This document shows, piece after piece, positions 44,040 to 54,357 of a stretch of DNA of 64,000 nt. This DNA is from Plutella xylostella. Lineage: Eukaryota; Arthropoda; Insecta; Lepidoptera; Plutellidae. Each line of letters starts with the position of its first letter. Positions within the stretch are counted from its first letter, which is position 1. The DNA lies in NCBI RefSeq assembly GCF_932276165.1, contig NC_063994.1:2666001-2730000 (forward strand), in the 5' to 3' direction. A model generated the notes under the pieces. That model was given only the letters and a program-made list of their open reading frames with translations, did no database searches and had not been told where the DNA came from. Both the position numbers and the translations under genes were made by a program.

Positions 44040-44860
44040 GGCTTGTCGCTCACGTCCGTAGGTACAAACCCTAGTTACCCTACACGTGTCCCCTGGGTGG
44101 TGCTAACGAGTGACAACGCCGAATGTCGGGCGGCGGTAAATCGACCCGACCTCCTCTCCTAGCAGAGGCGGCGATCTCCCGCCGTAAAAAAGGAGAATCA
44201 CCAACACGCCTGCCAAGCGCGGTGATTATGGCAAACACACCTCCTTATGATGGAACAAACAAAGCCCCGGCCCCCAGTCTCCGGCAGCCCCGCTATCCCG
44301 GACTCCGGTAGCGGTTACGGTAACGGCGGGGCAGGGGGTGCGAAGAATCTCCGGCAGAGAGTCGGCTACCAGCCCAACCGACCCTTGCACCTGGCAACAT
44401 ATAACGCACGGACACTGAGGGAAGACGTGAAGATAGAGGAGCTGGAAGAGGTAATCAGCAAATTAAAATGGGACATTATAGGGTTATCCGAAGTCCGACG
44501 AGAGGGAGAGGATACGGAAATTCTCCAGTCCGGAAACGTGCTGTACCACCGGGAGGGCGACCAACTGTCCCAGGGGGGTGTCGGGTTCATCGTCAACAAG
44601 TCCCTCGTCAACAACATCGTTGAAATCGGAAGTGTGTCGACACGGGTTGCGTACCTCATCCTGAGAATATCTAAACGATACTCAATGAAGGTCATACAGG
44701 TTTACGCACCCACATCTAAGCACACCGATGATGAGGTCGAACTTGCGTATGAAGACGTATCGTCTGCCCTGCGTAAGTTCATTACTAATTTCACGGTGGT
44801 GATGGGAGACTTTAATGCGAAACTCGGAAAACAAGAAGGCGGCGAAAACCTGGCCGTATC
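44040..44860 (+). pseudogene. RTE 5' region and endonuclease domain, truncated
   Basis: A GC-rich leader (from about 44040) precedes an open frame from 44247 whose endonuclease shows ATYNARTL, LKWDIIGLSEVRREG, GGVGFIVNK, IQVYAPTSKHTDDE and VVMGDFNAKLG. It is the N-terminal half of an RTE-type protein and retains the catalytic Glu, Asp and Asn motifs seen. After GKQEGGENL the similarity stops and a fragment of a different element follows in the same frame. The RT is missing. Confidence 0.85.
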
Positions 44861-45245
44861 AAAACTGGATCACCTGCCGGAATGGCTGGAAAAGTGGTGG
44901 GCAACGTGGGCACCGAGATGTTGTCCGCCGCACCTGGCTAAGAAGCTGCAACTCCAACATTTCGTCTCAGTCAAGTACCTGGGGGTGGCGATCGAGCGCA
45001 CGCTCACCATGAGTGTGCAAGCGGTCAACTCAGTCTACTAGGCGAAGGCCGCACGGGCTATGCTCTGTCCCATGTTGGCTTCCCGACTCCCCCTGCGCAA
45101 GAAGCTGAGGATCTTTAAAACATACATGCGTTTCCGTATTACCTACGCTGCTCCGGCGTGGTACGCACTATGCTCGATGACCAACTGCAAGAAGCTCCAG
45201 CTACAGCAGAACCTGACTCTGAGGGCCGTTCAGGGTTGTATGAAC
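44861..45245 (+). pseudogene. Jockey/R1-like RT C-terminal fragment fused to the RTE piece
   Basis: From LDHLPEWLEKW onward the protein resembles the post-catalytic part of jockey- or R1-type RTs. VKYLGVAIERTLTM is the conserved YLGV motif. After an in-frame TAG at 45039-45041, AKAARAMLCPMLASRLPLRK, KTYMRFRITYAAPAWYALC and LRAVQGC continue. The segment before YLGV is shortened by a deletion. It is inactive. Confidence 0.8.
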
Positions 45246-45708
45246 TTAACTGAATGTGTTTCGAACCATAAGGTCTGACGTGAAAATTTGACCGCATATA
45301 AGTAATATTTAGTTTGACAAAAGGGTACGTTATTGATATGGGACGAACTATTTGCAGGTATTTTTGAACTGTTGTTTACAACCGACCCTATATAAAATAA
45401 CATTATTTTCATATTTGTACAGCCATAACGTCTGAAATTATAAAAAGTCCGTATGGTTCCAGTGTACTGTGGATATGCGACCACTTTTAGGAAAATGAAG
45501 TTTTGAACAAAAAGAGATAGAGATACGTGTGTTAGACTAAAAGAAAGAAGGATCTTTAAAAAAGTGATTTTCGCAAAAATTTTACATCGGCCCTAATGGT
45601 TCTGATGTCGAGAACTATGTTCGACGATTCCGGATTCTCTCGAAGAATAACTTTATTGCGAAACCTGAAATCAATTCGTCTGGACACCAGCGAGTCAATG
45701 ACGAATTA
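45246..45708. other. Unassigned stretch
   Basis: Contains the second inverted arm at 45586-45616 (ACATCGGCCCT then GGTTCTGATGTCGAGAA). Otherwise nothing is recognised. Confidence 0.4.
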
Positions 45709-45835
45709 TACAATACAATACAATACTCTTTATTTGCACCAAAATAGATCAACATACAAAATTAAACTTAAAAATAAAAACAGATTAAAAAGGCGGCCTT
45801 ATTGCTTATAGCAATCTCTACCAGACAACCTTATT
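45709..45835 (-). repeat. Non-LTR retrotransposon 3' end with (ATTGT)n tail
   Basis: On the minus strand it reads GGTTGTCTGGTAGAGATTGC, GCAATAAGGCCGCC, then ATTTTGGTGCAAATAAAGAG and a (TATTG)n tail. A sister copy with the same layout is at 62308-62430. It is a familiar lepidopteran non-LTR 3' untranslated end. No coding part is attached. Confidence 0.65.
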
Positions 45836-46569
45836 TATTAATTATGAATTAGTTATGTGACGCTAATCTAATAATGGAAACGGCGCGGCGTAGAAATTGT
45901 CTGGAACAGGTTTTAAAGTGGATGACGAGTGGATTGGATGCCTAATACTAGCGGGTTTGCCAAAAAATACTTCCCTATGATAATGGTAATAGAAAATTCG
46001 GGAATCACCATTACGGGTGACGTAGTTACAGAGTACATTATGACGTAGTGAAGACAAAGTTGATAGATCTTGCAGTAAACTACAATAGTACCGAGCTAGG
46101 AAGTGCTTTTTTGAGCAGAGAGTAGCACAGTCAACAATATAAGGTTTGCAGCACTGCTAAGAATAAAATTCACAGCTTAAATATAACATTTCGTAAAGTT
46201 TTCAAGAACAGGGGTATCAATATTTACAATATAAATAAATACACATGCAATGTCATTACATGATACTGGCAGAAATTGTTGGCACACCCGACAGATTGCC
46301 ATAAAAATGCCATCATAGCGGCAAGATGGCGGCGAAGCAGATCATCAGTTGGCAGCAAGTGAAGAAAACTAATGCCTTATTATTATGCCTGTATTCTGTG
46401 AAGGAAAGCAGTCTCGTCTGCCATTTGGTCACAACGGTGCAAGGAGCAGTGGACCCCTGGATGTAATAAACATGCCGATGTCTGTGGGTATTTCCTAGTT
46501 TTTGTTGATGACTATAAATCTTGATATAATGATTATAATATTTCATATTATCCTTTATCAATTAACCAT
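45836..46569. other. Unassigned stretch
   Basis: No gene or repeat recognised. The open frames here have no domain that I can name. Confidence 0.35.
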
Positions 46570-47224
46570 TATTCAGTTTAAACGCTTTCTCATCTCTAAT
46601 CATCAATTCATCACATTTCAAACTTCGGATTTGCTATCCAGTCAGCCAACAGTGATTATAAACTCACTGTTCTATCATGCATTGTCCCCAACATAACATC
46701 TTCAATGCCTCATTTCCGTGTCAATGTACAGGACATCAACATACCATCTCACATTCAGCTTGCCGATGCTTCAGCGAACCTAGAAATATAGATATTTTAC
46801 TTGGGTGTGACATCATGTTTCAGATCCTACTGCGTGAGAGACTGCCAGTGATACCAGGTCAGCTGTTTCTACACAACACTCAGTTCGGCTACATTGTTGC
46901 TGGCACTGCACCATTGAACAGCGAGGGATGTTCATCACTACCAAGTAACTTTTGCAAGTCAGTATCTGAGGCTGTCTCAACAGAGTCTTTAAATAGGAAA
47001 ATAGATATGTTCTGGGAATGTGAGCAGGTACCTGAAAAAGGGAACTATATTCCTACTGAATTAAATCCAGCTGACTGTCTGTCAAGAGGTGTAGATCCTC
47101 ACAGTCTACTGAATAATCAATTTCATGAAACTGAATTCAAACATAGTGTAGAATCAGTAAATGTGCTTCAGAACTTACCTGAGTTAAAGTGTGAGGCTGA
47201 GAAAACAAATATGATACATGCTTA
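46570..47224 (+). pseudogene. Decayed BEL-type gag-pol fragment
   Basis: NIDILLGCDIMFQILLRERL and HNTQFGYIVAGTAP are the protease-to-RT segment typical of BEL-type polyproteins. The frame then jumps to YIPTELNPADCLSRGVDP, which belongs at the end of RNase H, so the RT and most of RNase H are deleted. Upstream, another frame reads LTVLSCIVPNITSSMP and IPSHIQLADAS, the preceding protease part, shifted by a small deletion near 46775. The stop is at 47223-47225. It is clearly separate from, and older than, the Pao copy at 13-23 kb. Confidence 0.75.
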
Positions 47225-47388
47225 GAGTATATAGATACATGCAATCGGTTTAATATAACCATAAGCCCATAAGCAGTTTATTTGGTTCTTTATGATTGGC
47301 TTTGCAGACATACCATCCCATTGTCAGCTTGCCTTCTTACATCTCTTCTTATATCTTTATTTAATATTTTTTTTCTTCTTAATTTCAG

Positions 47389-47448
47389 CTTTCCTATTTT
47401 TTCGGGAATACCGCCGCTGCCCCCGGGCCATGCCTCTATAATGAGAAG
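47389..47448 (+). CDS. Candidate 60-bp internal exon
   Basis: A strong acceptor (T-rich tract, CTTCTTAATTTCAG) ends at 47388, and a consensus donor GTAAGTG starts at 47449. The 60 bases between, GC-richer than their flanks, are open in two frames (for example LSYFFGNTAAAPGPCLYNEK) and keep the frame because 60 is divisible by three. No partner exon or homologue is known to me. It could also be a chance pairing of splice sites. Confidence 0.35.
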
Positions 47449-48640
47449 GTAAGTGTAGAAATACATTATTTTAAAACAATAAAGTCATTTAAGGGTCAGC
47501 AATAGGTAATCGAGGGTTGGCATTGTCATAGAATTATGTAGTAAATGATGCTCTACAGCCTTGAAAAAAATCACACCGGTAGTCGAAGAGTCTAGCTAGG
47601 TGCTGAATCATTCGAATTTAAGTAAATGCTTATGGATAACTGTAAATTAAATTCAGAATATGACGAAAAACCACTCCCGTATTGTAACAACTGTGTCGTA
47701 ATCATCAAGAATTTTCATATGATTCTTATCAAATTATAAAGTTAAAGGCTTGGACTAGGCGCTAAATACCTTGTTTTTTAATAAACATACACTTATTTTG
47801 TGTAAATTAATCCCAAACTTGAGCAATTTTTTTCCCTCAAATCTTCATACAAATATCTATGGCGGCTTTCTGTGTTATAAAATCATAAACACAAGTGACG
47901 TTTGACTCAGTTGGCCGCTGGCCTCCAAAGAAGGGTCACGTCGGTTTAGGCAGCACTGACAGCTCGCGATCTTATCGTGTACAGATACAAAATCACTGCA
48001 CATTGGTTGTCATTGCACTTTTTCAACTTTTATGACACCAACATAATTTGATTTGAAATTGAGGAAGCATAATTCTTCCAGTATATTCAATACATTAAAT
48101 TAAATTAGATAGTGTGCAATATTCTCGTGACATTACAGTCTCGTAAAGGTCTGATGAGGAGCAGGAATATAGCGAATGGATCTAAGTGATGACAATACGC
48201 ACGAACATTAGGTTAGGGATCAAAAATACAGTCTCTTGGTGCTGGTTGAGGTATGGTCTCGTGAGGATCTGATGAGGGCAGTAACACGGTGGTGGCTCAA
48301 TTTTATTTCAAAGATGTTAATAGCTAAAAGCATCGAGTTTGGGCTATTAAGTATGTTTTTCAGAGAGAGAGAAAGAGATTTTATTTTTCCTCTGGATGTG
48401 TTAGGTTTACTGGGTTTACTAAGTTCATTCTGTTAATGGCATCAAGTTGTTATGTGTTCATAAGTAATAATTATTTATGAACAAAATGCTGTTGGTTCTC
48501 CACGAAAATGTAAAAATAAAAATAAAATAAATAAAAATAAATTTGTAACGTAAAATTGTCAATGACGGAATTTCTTCTATAGACAGTAGCCACAAAAAAA
48601 ACAAACGATAGATAGCGTGACTTGAAGATAAAGATACATT
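47449..48640. other. Unassigned stretch
   Basis: No repeat or gene recognised. It would be intron if the 47389-47448 exon is real. Confidence 0.35.
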
Positions 48641-48720
48641 TATTCGACACATAGACAGCAACAACAAAAAAAATACAGATTTAAAGAAAACAAACACATA
48701 CTTATACAAAACAACAAAGA
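48630..48720 (-). repeat. Possible retrotransposon 3' end relic
   Basis: GATAAAGATACATTTATTCG then ACACATAGACAGCAAC resembles AAAGACACATTTATTTACC and GCTGTCTAGAGTG context at 62845-62965. A weak match, orientation inferred. Confidence 0.3.
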
Positions 48721-48794
48721 AAAAAAAGGATACACATCAAAATAACTGGAAAAAATATAAGCCCCAATTTACTTGTGTGGGACAGGGAGTACCA

Positions 48795-48945
48795 TAATAT
48801 TTTTTTTGGGTTACTCCCCATCTATGTGAAATATCAGCTTGATATCTTTACCCGTTTCTGAGAAAAAGGGCGGTGACAGACAGACAACAAAGAGATCCTA
48901 TAACGGTTGCTTTTTTTCTTTTGACGTTTGAAACCCTAAAATTAA
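48795..48945 (+). repeat. Dispersed repeat fragment
   Basis: CCCATCTATGTGAAATATCA, GTTTCTGAGAAAAAGGGCGG and TGACAGACAGACAAC followed by an A-rich end have the style of the GGTTCCGT repeat class (a GACAGACAGAC motif after a polite-length body). It is not clearly the same family. Confidence 0.35.
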
Positions 48946-49018
48946 TTAAAAATATTATGCTGCTACCAAAAAATATTACTTACTTACAGGTATTGAAAAA
49001 GCGGTATATAGTACTAAA

Positions 49019-49523
49019 CAAATTATAAACAAACAAAAAACCCGACTGCACGCTAAAAATATGAAAACAAGTCCCAATGTTAATGGAAAGTATCGTAGGC
49101 GGGGACCAGCAGAGGGTTCACCATTTAGCTGAATGTTACTTAGAAATTTTATGAAATTTTACGTCAGTAGTTCATGATCATTTTTTATTTCAATAATTTT
49201 GGTGTTGTTATTTAAATACCTTCAATATGCATATTTTTATAATGTGAAAATCAAGCCCTTTCATTTGATACCTTACACGGCAAAGTTGAATTATTATTTT
49301 TTCGATCATCACGTTATGTCCTCTAGAGGGCGCTATGTACATTTTAATAGAACGTCACATAGCCTATAACCATTGCGCCATCAATACGCTTCTAACAATA
49401 ACTCATACATCAAAATCTATCAAGCCGTTTACAAGCGGGCTACAGGAGGGAACAAAGAAACAGACAAACATACATACATACAATCAAAAAACATTACCCT
49501 CCTCTTTCGGCAGTCCGGTAAAA
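49019..49523 (+). repeat. CCCGACT-ended dispersed repeat, simple copy
   Basis: It begins AAACAAACAAAAAACCCGAC and ends TTTCGGCAGTCCGGTAAAAA. It matches 29873-30530 but has only one head. It contains CTCTAGAGGGCGCTATG and GCTACAGGAGGGAACAAAG. Confidence 0.7.
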
Positions 49524-49533
49524 AGGAGTAAGA

Positions 49534-49725
49534 CAGGGGGTCATTCTGAACTTTTGCTCTACGAGTTTTGGAAATTAACTTTGTTGGACATGTGACTTTT
49601 TACCATGGAAAACGAATATTTTTTTTCGCGAATTTGCAAATCTCGTAGAACAAAAGTTGTTCAGAATGACCCCTTGAGTCATCCCCTTTTGGCTTAGTAT
49701 AGCCCTTTTGCGACACTATGTATTT
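49534..49725 (-). repeat. Best-preserved end of the TACAGGGTGTTGCAAAA family
   Basis: In the minus sense it reads GTGTCGCAAAAGGGC, TATACTAAGCC, GACTCAAGGGGTCATTCTGA, then an inner foldback. CATTCTGAACTTTTGCTCTA with CGAG (49544) pairs with CTCGTAGAACAAAAGTTGTT (49645). Other pieces are at 1447, 6087, 9773, 12990 and 53686. Confidence 0.65.
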
Positions 49726-50188
49726 ACTTTGCTTTGTCGTCGGGGTTCAGTTGGCTGGAGGATGCCCGAAACTTATTATCTACACTTTAATACTTGTAGT
49801 TACCTTTCTACAAGTAAATACCACATTTGTTTGAGAAAGCTAATCGGGTTCCGAGTATAGAGTAAAGTGGCACCCCTATTAATTTCTACTCTTTGCTGGT
49901 GCCTACCAGTGTAAGTAAGAATTATACTTACTTACCCTAAAATCACCCAAAATGTACTTGAACATAATTGTCAATAAAGTTGGCGAGTAAAAGTTTATCG
50001 ACCCACTGTGCAACTTACATGTGTGCGTGTCACTGCGTGTGCTGTGTGAAGAGCATTGAAAACCCAAAATTGGCGCGGCACGTCACCCTGTACGGGCCCT
50101 TAAATGATATTGAAACTGAAGACCAGCATAATGCATAGGAAAGCCAAATAAATAAAATCATGGTGCAGCACATCCTGTATCAGGGCCT
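49726..50188. other. Unassigned stretch
   Basis: Nothing supported apart from CACCCTGTAC near 50086. Confidence 0.35.
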
Positions 50189-50335
50189 CTAGTACGGGTT
50201 TTGCAATTTACGTAAACGAATTTTTTTTTGTTTTCTTCTGTCACCTGCATAGATTATCTGTCAAAAGTTTCATGATAGTTTCCGCTAGAGGCGCCACTTT
50301 GTTTGCGAGAAAACTGAAACTTTTATAGTTTTTAG
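50189..50335 (+). repeat. Dispersed repeat, partner at 33108-33370
   Basis: TCTAGTACGGGTTTTGCAAT, GTCACCTGCATAGATTATCT, GTCAAAAGTTTC, GGCGCCACTTTG and GAGAAAACTGAAACT occur in the same order as the partner. Confidence 0.65.
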
Positions 50336-51699
50336 TTCACACAGCAATGTTATTTATTTGGCACGCCTATTTATTAATGTATCGTTTCTTGCCAACAGAT
50401 CACCTGGGTGAAGATGACGATGCAACATCGACATGTCGAAGTACCCAGCGAATGTGACGACAAAACTACTAAATGGATTTTGATCAACAGACAACCTGGA
50501 TAGGCAACTTTTTAAAAATCCTAGAATCACTACCAGAAAACTTTTTAGCTCTAAGTTTTATTTTAACAGTTACTAGAAAATAAAACCGAGAGCATGTTAA
50601 ATAAAACAAACCAACACCTATCCCAAAAGAAATGGTAGAAACATAATCAACAAAATATATCATACAGGTTACCAGATAAGGCAAGTAATAATGAAAAATA
50701 ATTTATCTATCTTTTATCATTGCATGTTATTGTTATAATGTATTTCTACCTATGGGTACAATAGTGGGAGTAGCCTGTATTTATAGTTGGTGAACAAATT
50801 GCTTGCTAATGATAAGGCACGGAATTAAAAGGGACAGTCAGAATTGATGGAGCATTTACAACGTAGGTAAACAAATTCCTACACATATCTCAAGTCCTAC
50901 ATATTCAGAGACAGTCATATAAGAAAGGGAATGACTGTTTATAACCACAATAGCCGAAACTGATGTGGCATTTCTCAAAAATTAAACCGGGGGAAATTAC
51001 AAAGATCTTATCAATGCTATGTAAAAATTGGATATTATCTATTAAGTTTTGTATTGACTTACCTGTAATTCTATTGTACACAAGCACCAAAACAAAACCA
51101 AAAGCTAGTAACTTTTTACAAACACTCAGCACCAAAAACAGCACAACGAAACGAAGAGGCTCTTGTTAGCACTGACAGTTCCGTTCCGTTCGCAGGTCGA
51201 TCGACTCGAATGCGAATGCGCAATGTTTTGACTATGCGCATTGACCTTCATTAATGCCATGCGCACTAATTATTTCCAATATTGTAGTTTAATAATTGAA
51301 TTAGCAGAATATTTAACAAGACAGAAATTAAAACCCTAAAGAATACGTATGTTTATAAAAATGAAAACAGCTGTATTTATTTTAACTCTTTGGACACATG
51401 GCGCCATCTGTTGCCGAGTAGCGGTAATAATAGCGACACCTGTTGTCGAGTAGTAGTAACAATGAGTTAGTGCAGTGAGAGTGAAGTGAACGTAACAATT
51501 ATATTATTTATATATATTTTAATATTTATAGGTTCTATTTAAGTTTAGGTTTATTAGTAGATCACATTTTATTCTGTTTTATTTAATAAAGTATGCTCTT
51601 ACTTAAAAGAGCTATGATATAATTCAAGCTATCGATTTTAACTGTTAATATATTCTGATTGATAAATAATAAATTTAGAAATATCATTGTGATTTTAAT
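50336..51699. other. Unassigned stretch
   Basis: No supported gene. Open frames of 66-79 codons lack recognised homology. Confidence 0.35.
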
Positions 51700-52265
51700 C
51701 ATACCTACTTATAACAATATAAAATAATTTAACATGATTGTGTTGATGTAGTTTCTAATGTGGATTTGTATACTTGAAATAAAATAAATTTGTCTTGGCA
51801 TCTTTTATTTACCTACATATTAAGAACCCAAAATAAGTCTGTAATATAACTGGTTACATTCATTACTGTATGTATTTTTAAAAGTAACCATCATTAAAAT
51901 AAAAAAAAGAAAAATGATCTTTAGTTGCTTTAGTTAGATTCGATCCACAGACCACAGGGATCTAGTTCGAGGATGTAACCAACTGGGCTGAGGTGCTGAT
52001 AATTGTTTTAGTGAAAAATTCCTTCACTTTCTTCCCTAGCCGACAACTTACTTAATACATATTTCAGATGCTTACACTTTTCATTATTTTGAAGTCCCTT
52101 GACCATATACGTACATAAAGTAGTTATTGCTACGATCTATATACCATCGTCTATCCATTACATACACTCGATGAGTGGTAGATTTAGTTCTTATCAAGTT
52201 TTAACTTGATTAACATAACATAATATTTTCCTATATGGGCGACTATTTTTTCATGATTATGAAGA
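51700..52265 (-). repeat. Inverted copy of the 34095-35090 repeat
   Basis: It carries the same blocks as 34095-35090 in reverse order and complement: GATGTAGTTTCTAATGTGGA at 51744, the tRNA-like module at 51935-52005, GAAGTCCCTTGACCATATAC at 52099, and TCCTATATGGGCGACTATTT at 52230. Several hundred bases present in the first copy (34440-34990) are shortened here. Confidence 0.65.
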
Positions 52266-52269
52266 AATA

Positions 52270-53045
52270 ACCCATTGTGGCGGGATACTGTTAGCACTAC
52301 ATGCTAGAGAATACTTCAATGAACTTATAGACATACAACACATTTACTAACGTGCTCCGAGAGATTAATTACGTCACAATTACATTATATAGCGACATAA
52401 CCGCAAATATGAGCGACAATTTTTTCATGATTTTGAAGAACAAGCAAATCTACCCAAATTCTGTTAGCACTAGATGCTAGAGAATATTTCAATGAACTTA
52501 TAGACATATATCACATTTACCAACGTGCTCCGAGAGATTAATTACACCACGATAAATTTACGGCTTCTTTGCGCAATTTGCTGTACAATGTATTCAGGCG
52601 CTTTCTCTTTGATTGATTATTTTGAAGTCAATTGAGCAAACACAAAGATGACATATATAGATTTATAATGTATTTACCATCGTCTATCCGTTATTTACAC
52701 ACTCATGTGGGTAGATTTAGTTGTAATTTTTTTTTTAATGAGTGACATTAACTTGTAATGTAATTAATCTGCCGGAGCACTCTGAATGGTGTAATAGTAG
52801 TTAGTAAGTTAATTGCAGCATCCCCTAGCATGTAGTGATAACAGAATTTTGCTACTTTTTCTTATTTCTTCATAATCATGAATAATATTTGGCCGTATTG
52901 AGTGTCCTTATAATTAATAATTTTGACTAATTTCGAGCACACTGTTAAATGTGTAATATGTATATAGGTTCATTGCAGCATCCCCTAGCATGTAGTGATA
53001 ACAGAATTTTGCTACTTTTTCTTATTTCTTCATGATCATGAAAAC
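52270..53045. repeat. Cluster of four MITE arms related to 33720-34092
   Basis: Two forward arms (52284-52385 and 52463-52550, each with GTTAGCACTA, CATGCTAGAGAATA or GATGCTAGAGAATA, and ACGTGCTCCGAGAGATTAAT) face two reverse arms. The reverse arms are 52754-52865 and 52930-53042, each with TTCATTGCAGCATCCCC or its variant and TAGCATGTAGTGATAACAGA. The cluster looks like elements inserted into, or recombined with, their own kind, giving a two-level palindrome. Confidence 0.65.
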
Positions 53046-53059
53046 AAATTCACTCATAC

Positions 53060-53175
53060 AAAAAATTTGCTTCTGCTGCTATGTTCACGGCGGTATTCGT
53101 GCTACGCTTTGTGCTACGCCGCTACAGCTGCTACGCGCTACGATTTGTCGTAGCATGCTACGAACTGCTACAACT
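53060..53175. repeat. GCTACG-rich low-order repeat
   Basis: GTGCTACGCTTTGTGCTACG, CCGCTACAGCTGCTACGCGC and TACGAACTGCTACAAC place the word GCTAC(G/A) about every 8-14 bases, including inverted CGTAGC copies. Confidence 0.6.
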
Positions 53176-53179
53176 AACT

Positions 53180-53620
53180 TCTGGAAAAGTTTAGAATTAT
53201 AAAATAGGCTATCTATTTGTGTGTTCGTGTCAAAGAATCAAAGAATAGTTTATTTCTATCTACAAATTATTCAGTAACAAAGTAGTGACACTTGTAAGTT
53301 AAAAGAAACCTGTGCCAGTGGGGCCCCGCTCGTGCATAGCTTTATAAATCTTTCTGAATTAGACGGACCAGCTATAAAAAGATTGTCGTTATTTGTTAAT
53401 AATATTATAGCATATCTCTCAGTAGCACTATCCTTTGTGTGTTATTACCATTATTGATTTAAGGAAAAAAACTGTGTCTGTAATGGAGTTTGGCTCATGC
53501 GACATCACATTTTGTCTGAAATAAAATAAAAAAACTTATGTTATGTATCCAACGGAATTTTCTTCTTCTTCCTATGTATTCTATAATTTGATAATATTAT
53601 TATGTAAAAATTTAAAAGTA
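53180..53620. other. Unassigned stretch
   Basis: No gene or paired repeat was found. Composition is unremarkable. Confidence 0.35.
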
Positions 53621-53621
53621 A

Positions 53622-53665
53622 TCTTCATCAGACTATAGCAGTCCACTGCTGAAAGTAGGAAAACT
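53622..53665 (-). repeat. RTE-like 3'-tail scrap
   Basis: CATCAGACTATAGCAGTCCA then CTGCTGAAAG resembles the tail region TCCACTGCTGGACATAGGC found beside RTE 3' ends. Weak. Confidence 0.4.
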
Positions 53666-53685
53666 TATAACCTTCTGATATTACA

Positions 53686-53722
53686 GGGGGTTGCAAAAGT
53701 GGCATGTAAGAAATTAAGAAAT
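53686..53722 (+). repeat. End fragment of TACAGGGTGTTGCAAAA-type repeat
   Basis: TACAGGGGGTTGCAAAAGTG then GCATGTAAG fits the family end with one substitution in GGGTG. Confidence 0.5.
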
Positions 53723-53930
53723 TAATGTAAAGTTATTTTTTTAACACGTTGCCAGATTAAAGTGGCTCTATATAACAGGCAATAGTTATCGTATAACACC
53801 CGTCTGTTTTCGTCTCAAATATAAAAAGTAGAAAACTACCTATATCTAACACAGTCACGTTTGCAATTCAATAAGTCTATCCCTAGCATCGCAATGATCC
53901 TCTAAGTTTAGAAGTGTTGCCTGTTAGTGA

Positions 53931-54357
53931 AAAAACCGGCCAAGTGCGAGTCGGGCTCGCGCACAAAGGGTTCCGTAGCTTAAATCAACCTATCTCAAAA
54001 ACTATAAGAGATACTTTGATCAAACCAAAAATCGTTGAAAGAGTTAATTAGCATGCATCACCTCTATTTTTTTTAGAATTTTATACCCCGTAGTTATAAA
54101 AATAGAGGGGGGGGACATACTTTTTACGACTTTGAGAGCTGATATCTCAAAAACCGTTCACTTTAAGAAAAATGTTTTTTAGAAAACTTTATATCATTTT
54201 AAAAGACCTTTCCATTGATACCCCACACGGGTATGTACATCGAAAAAAAAAATTTCATCCCTCAGTTACATGTATGGGGGGCCCCACCCCCAATTCTTTT
54301 TTTTACTATTTAGTGTCATATTTTTGTAGCGGTTCATACAACACATATTCCCATCAA
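53931..54357 (+). repeat. GGTTCCGT repeat, left part (interrupted copy)
   Basis: It matches 24926-25370 almost base for base, lacking a roughly 14-bp stretch after GGGTTCCGTAGC. It stops at ATATTCCCATCAA, where the retrotransposon enters, and resumes at 58443. Confidence 0.85.
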
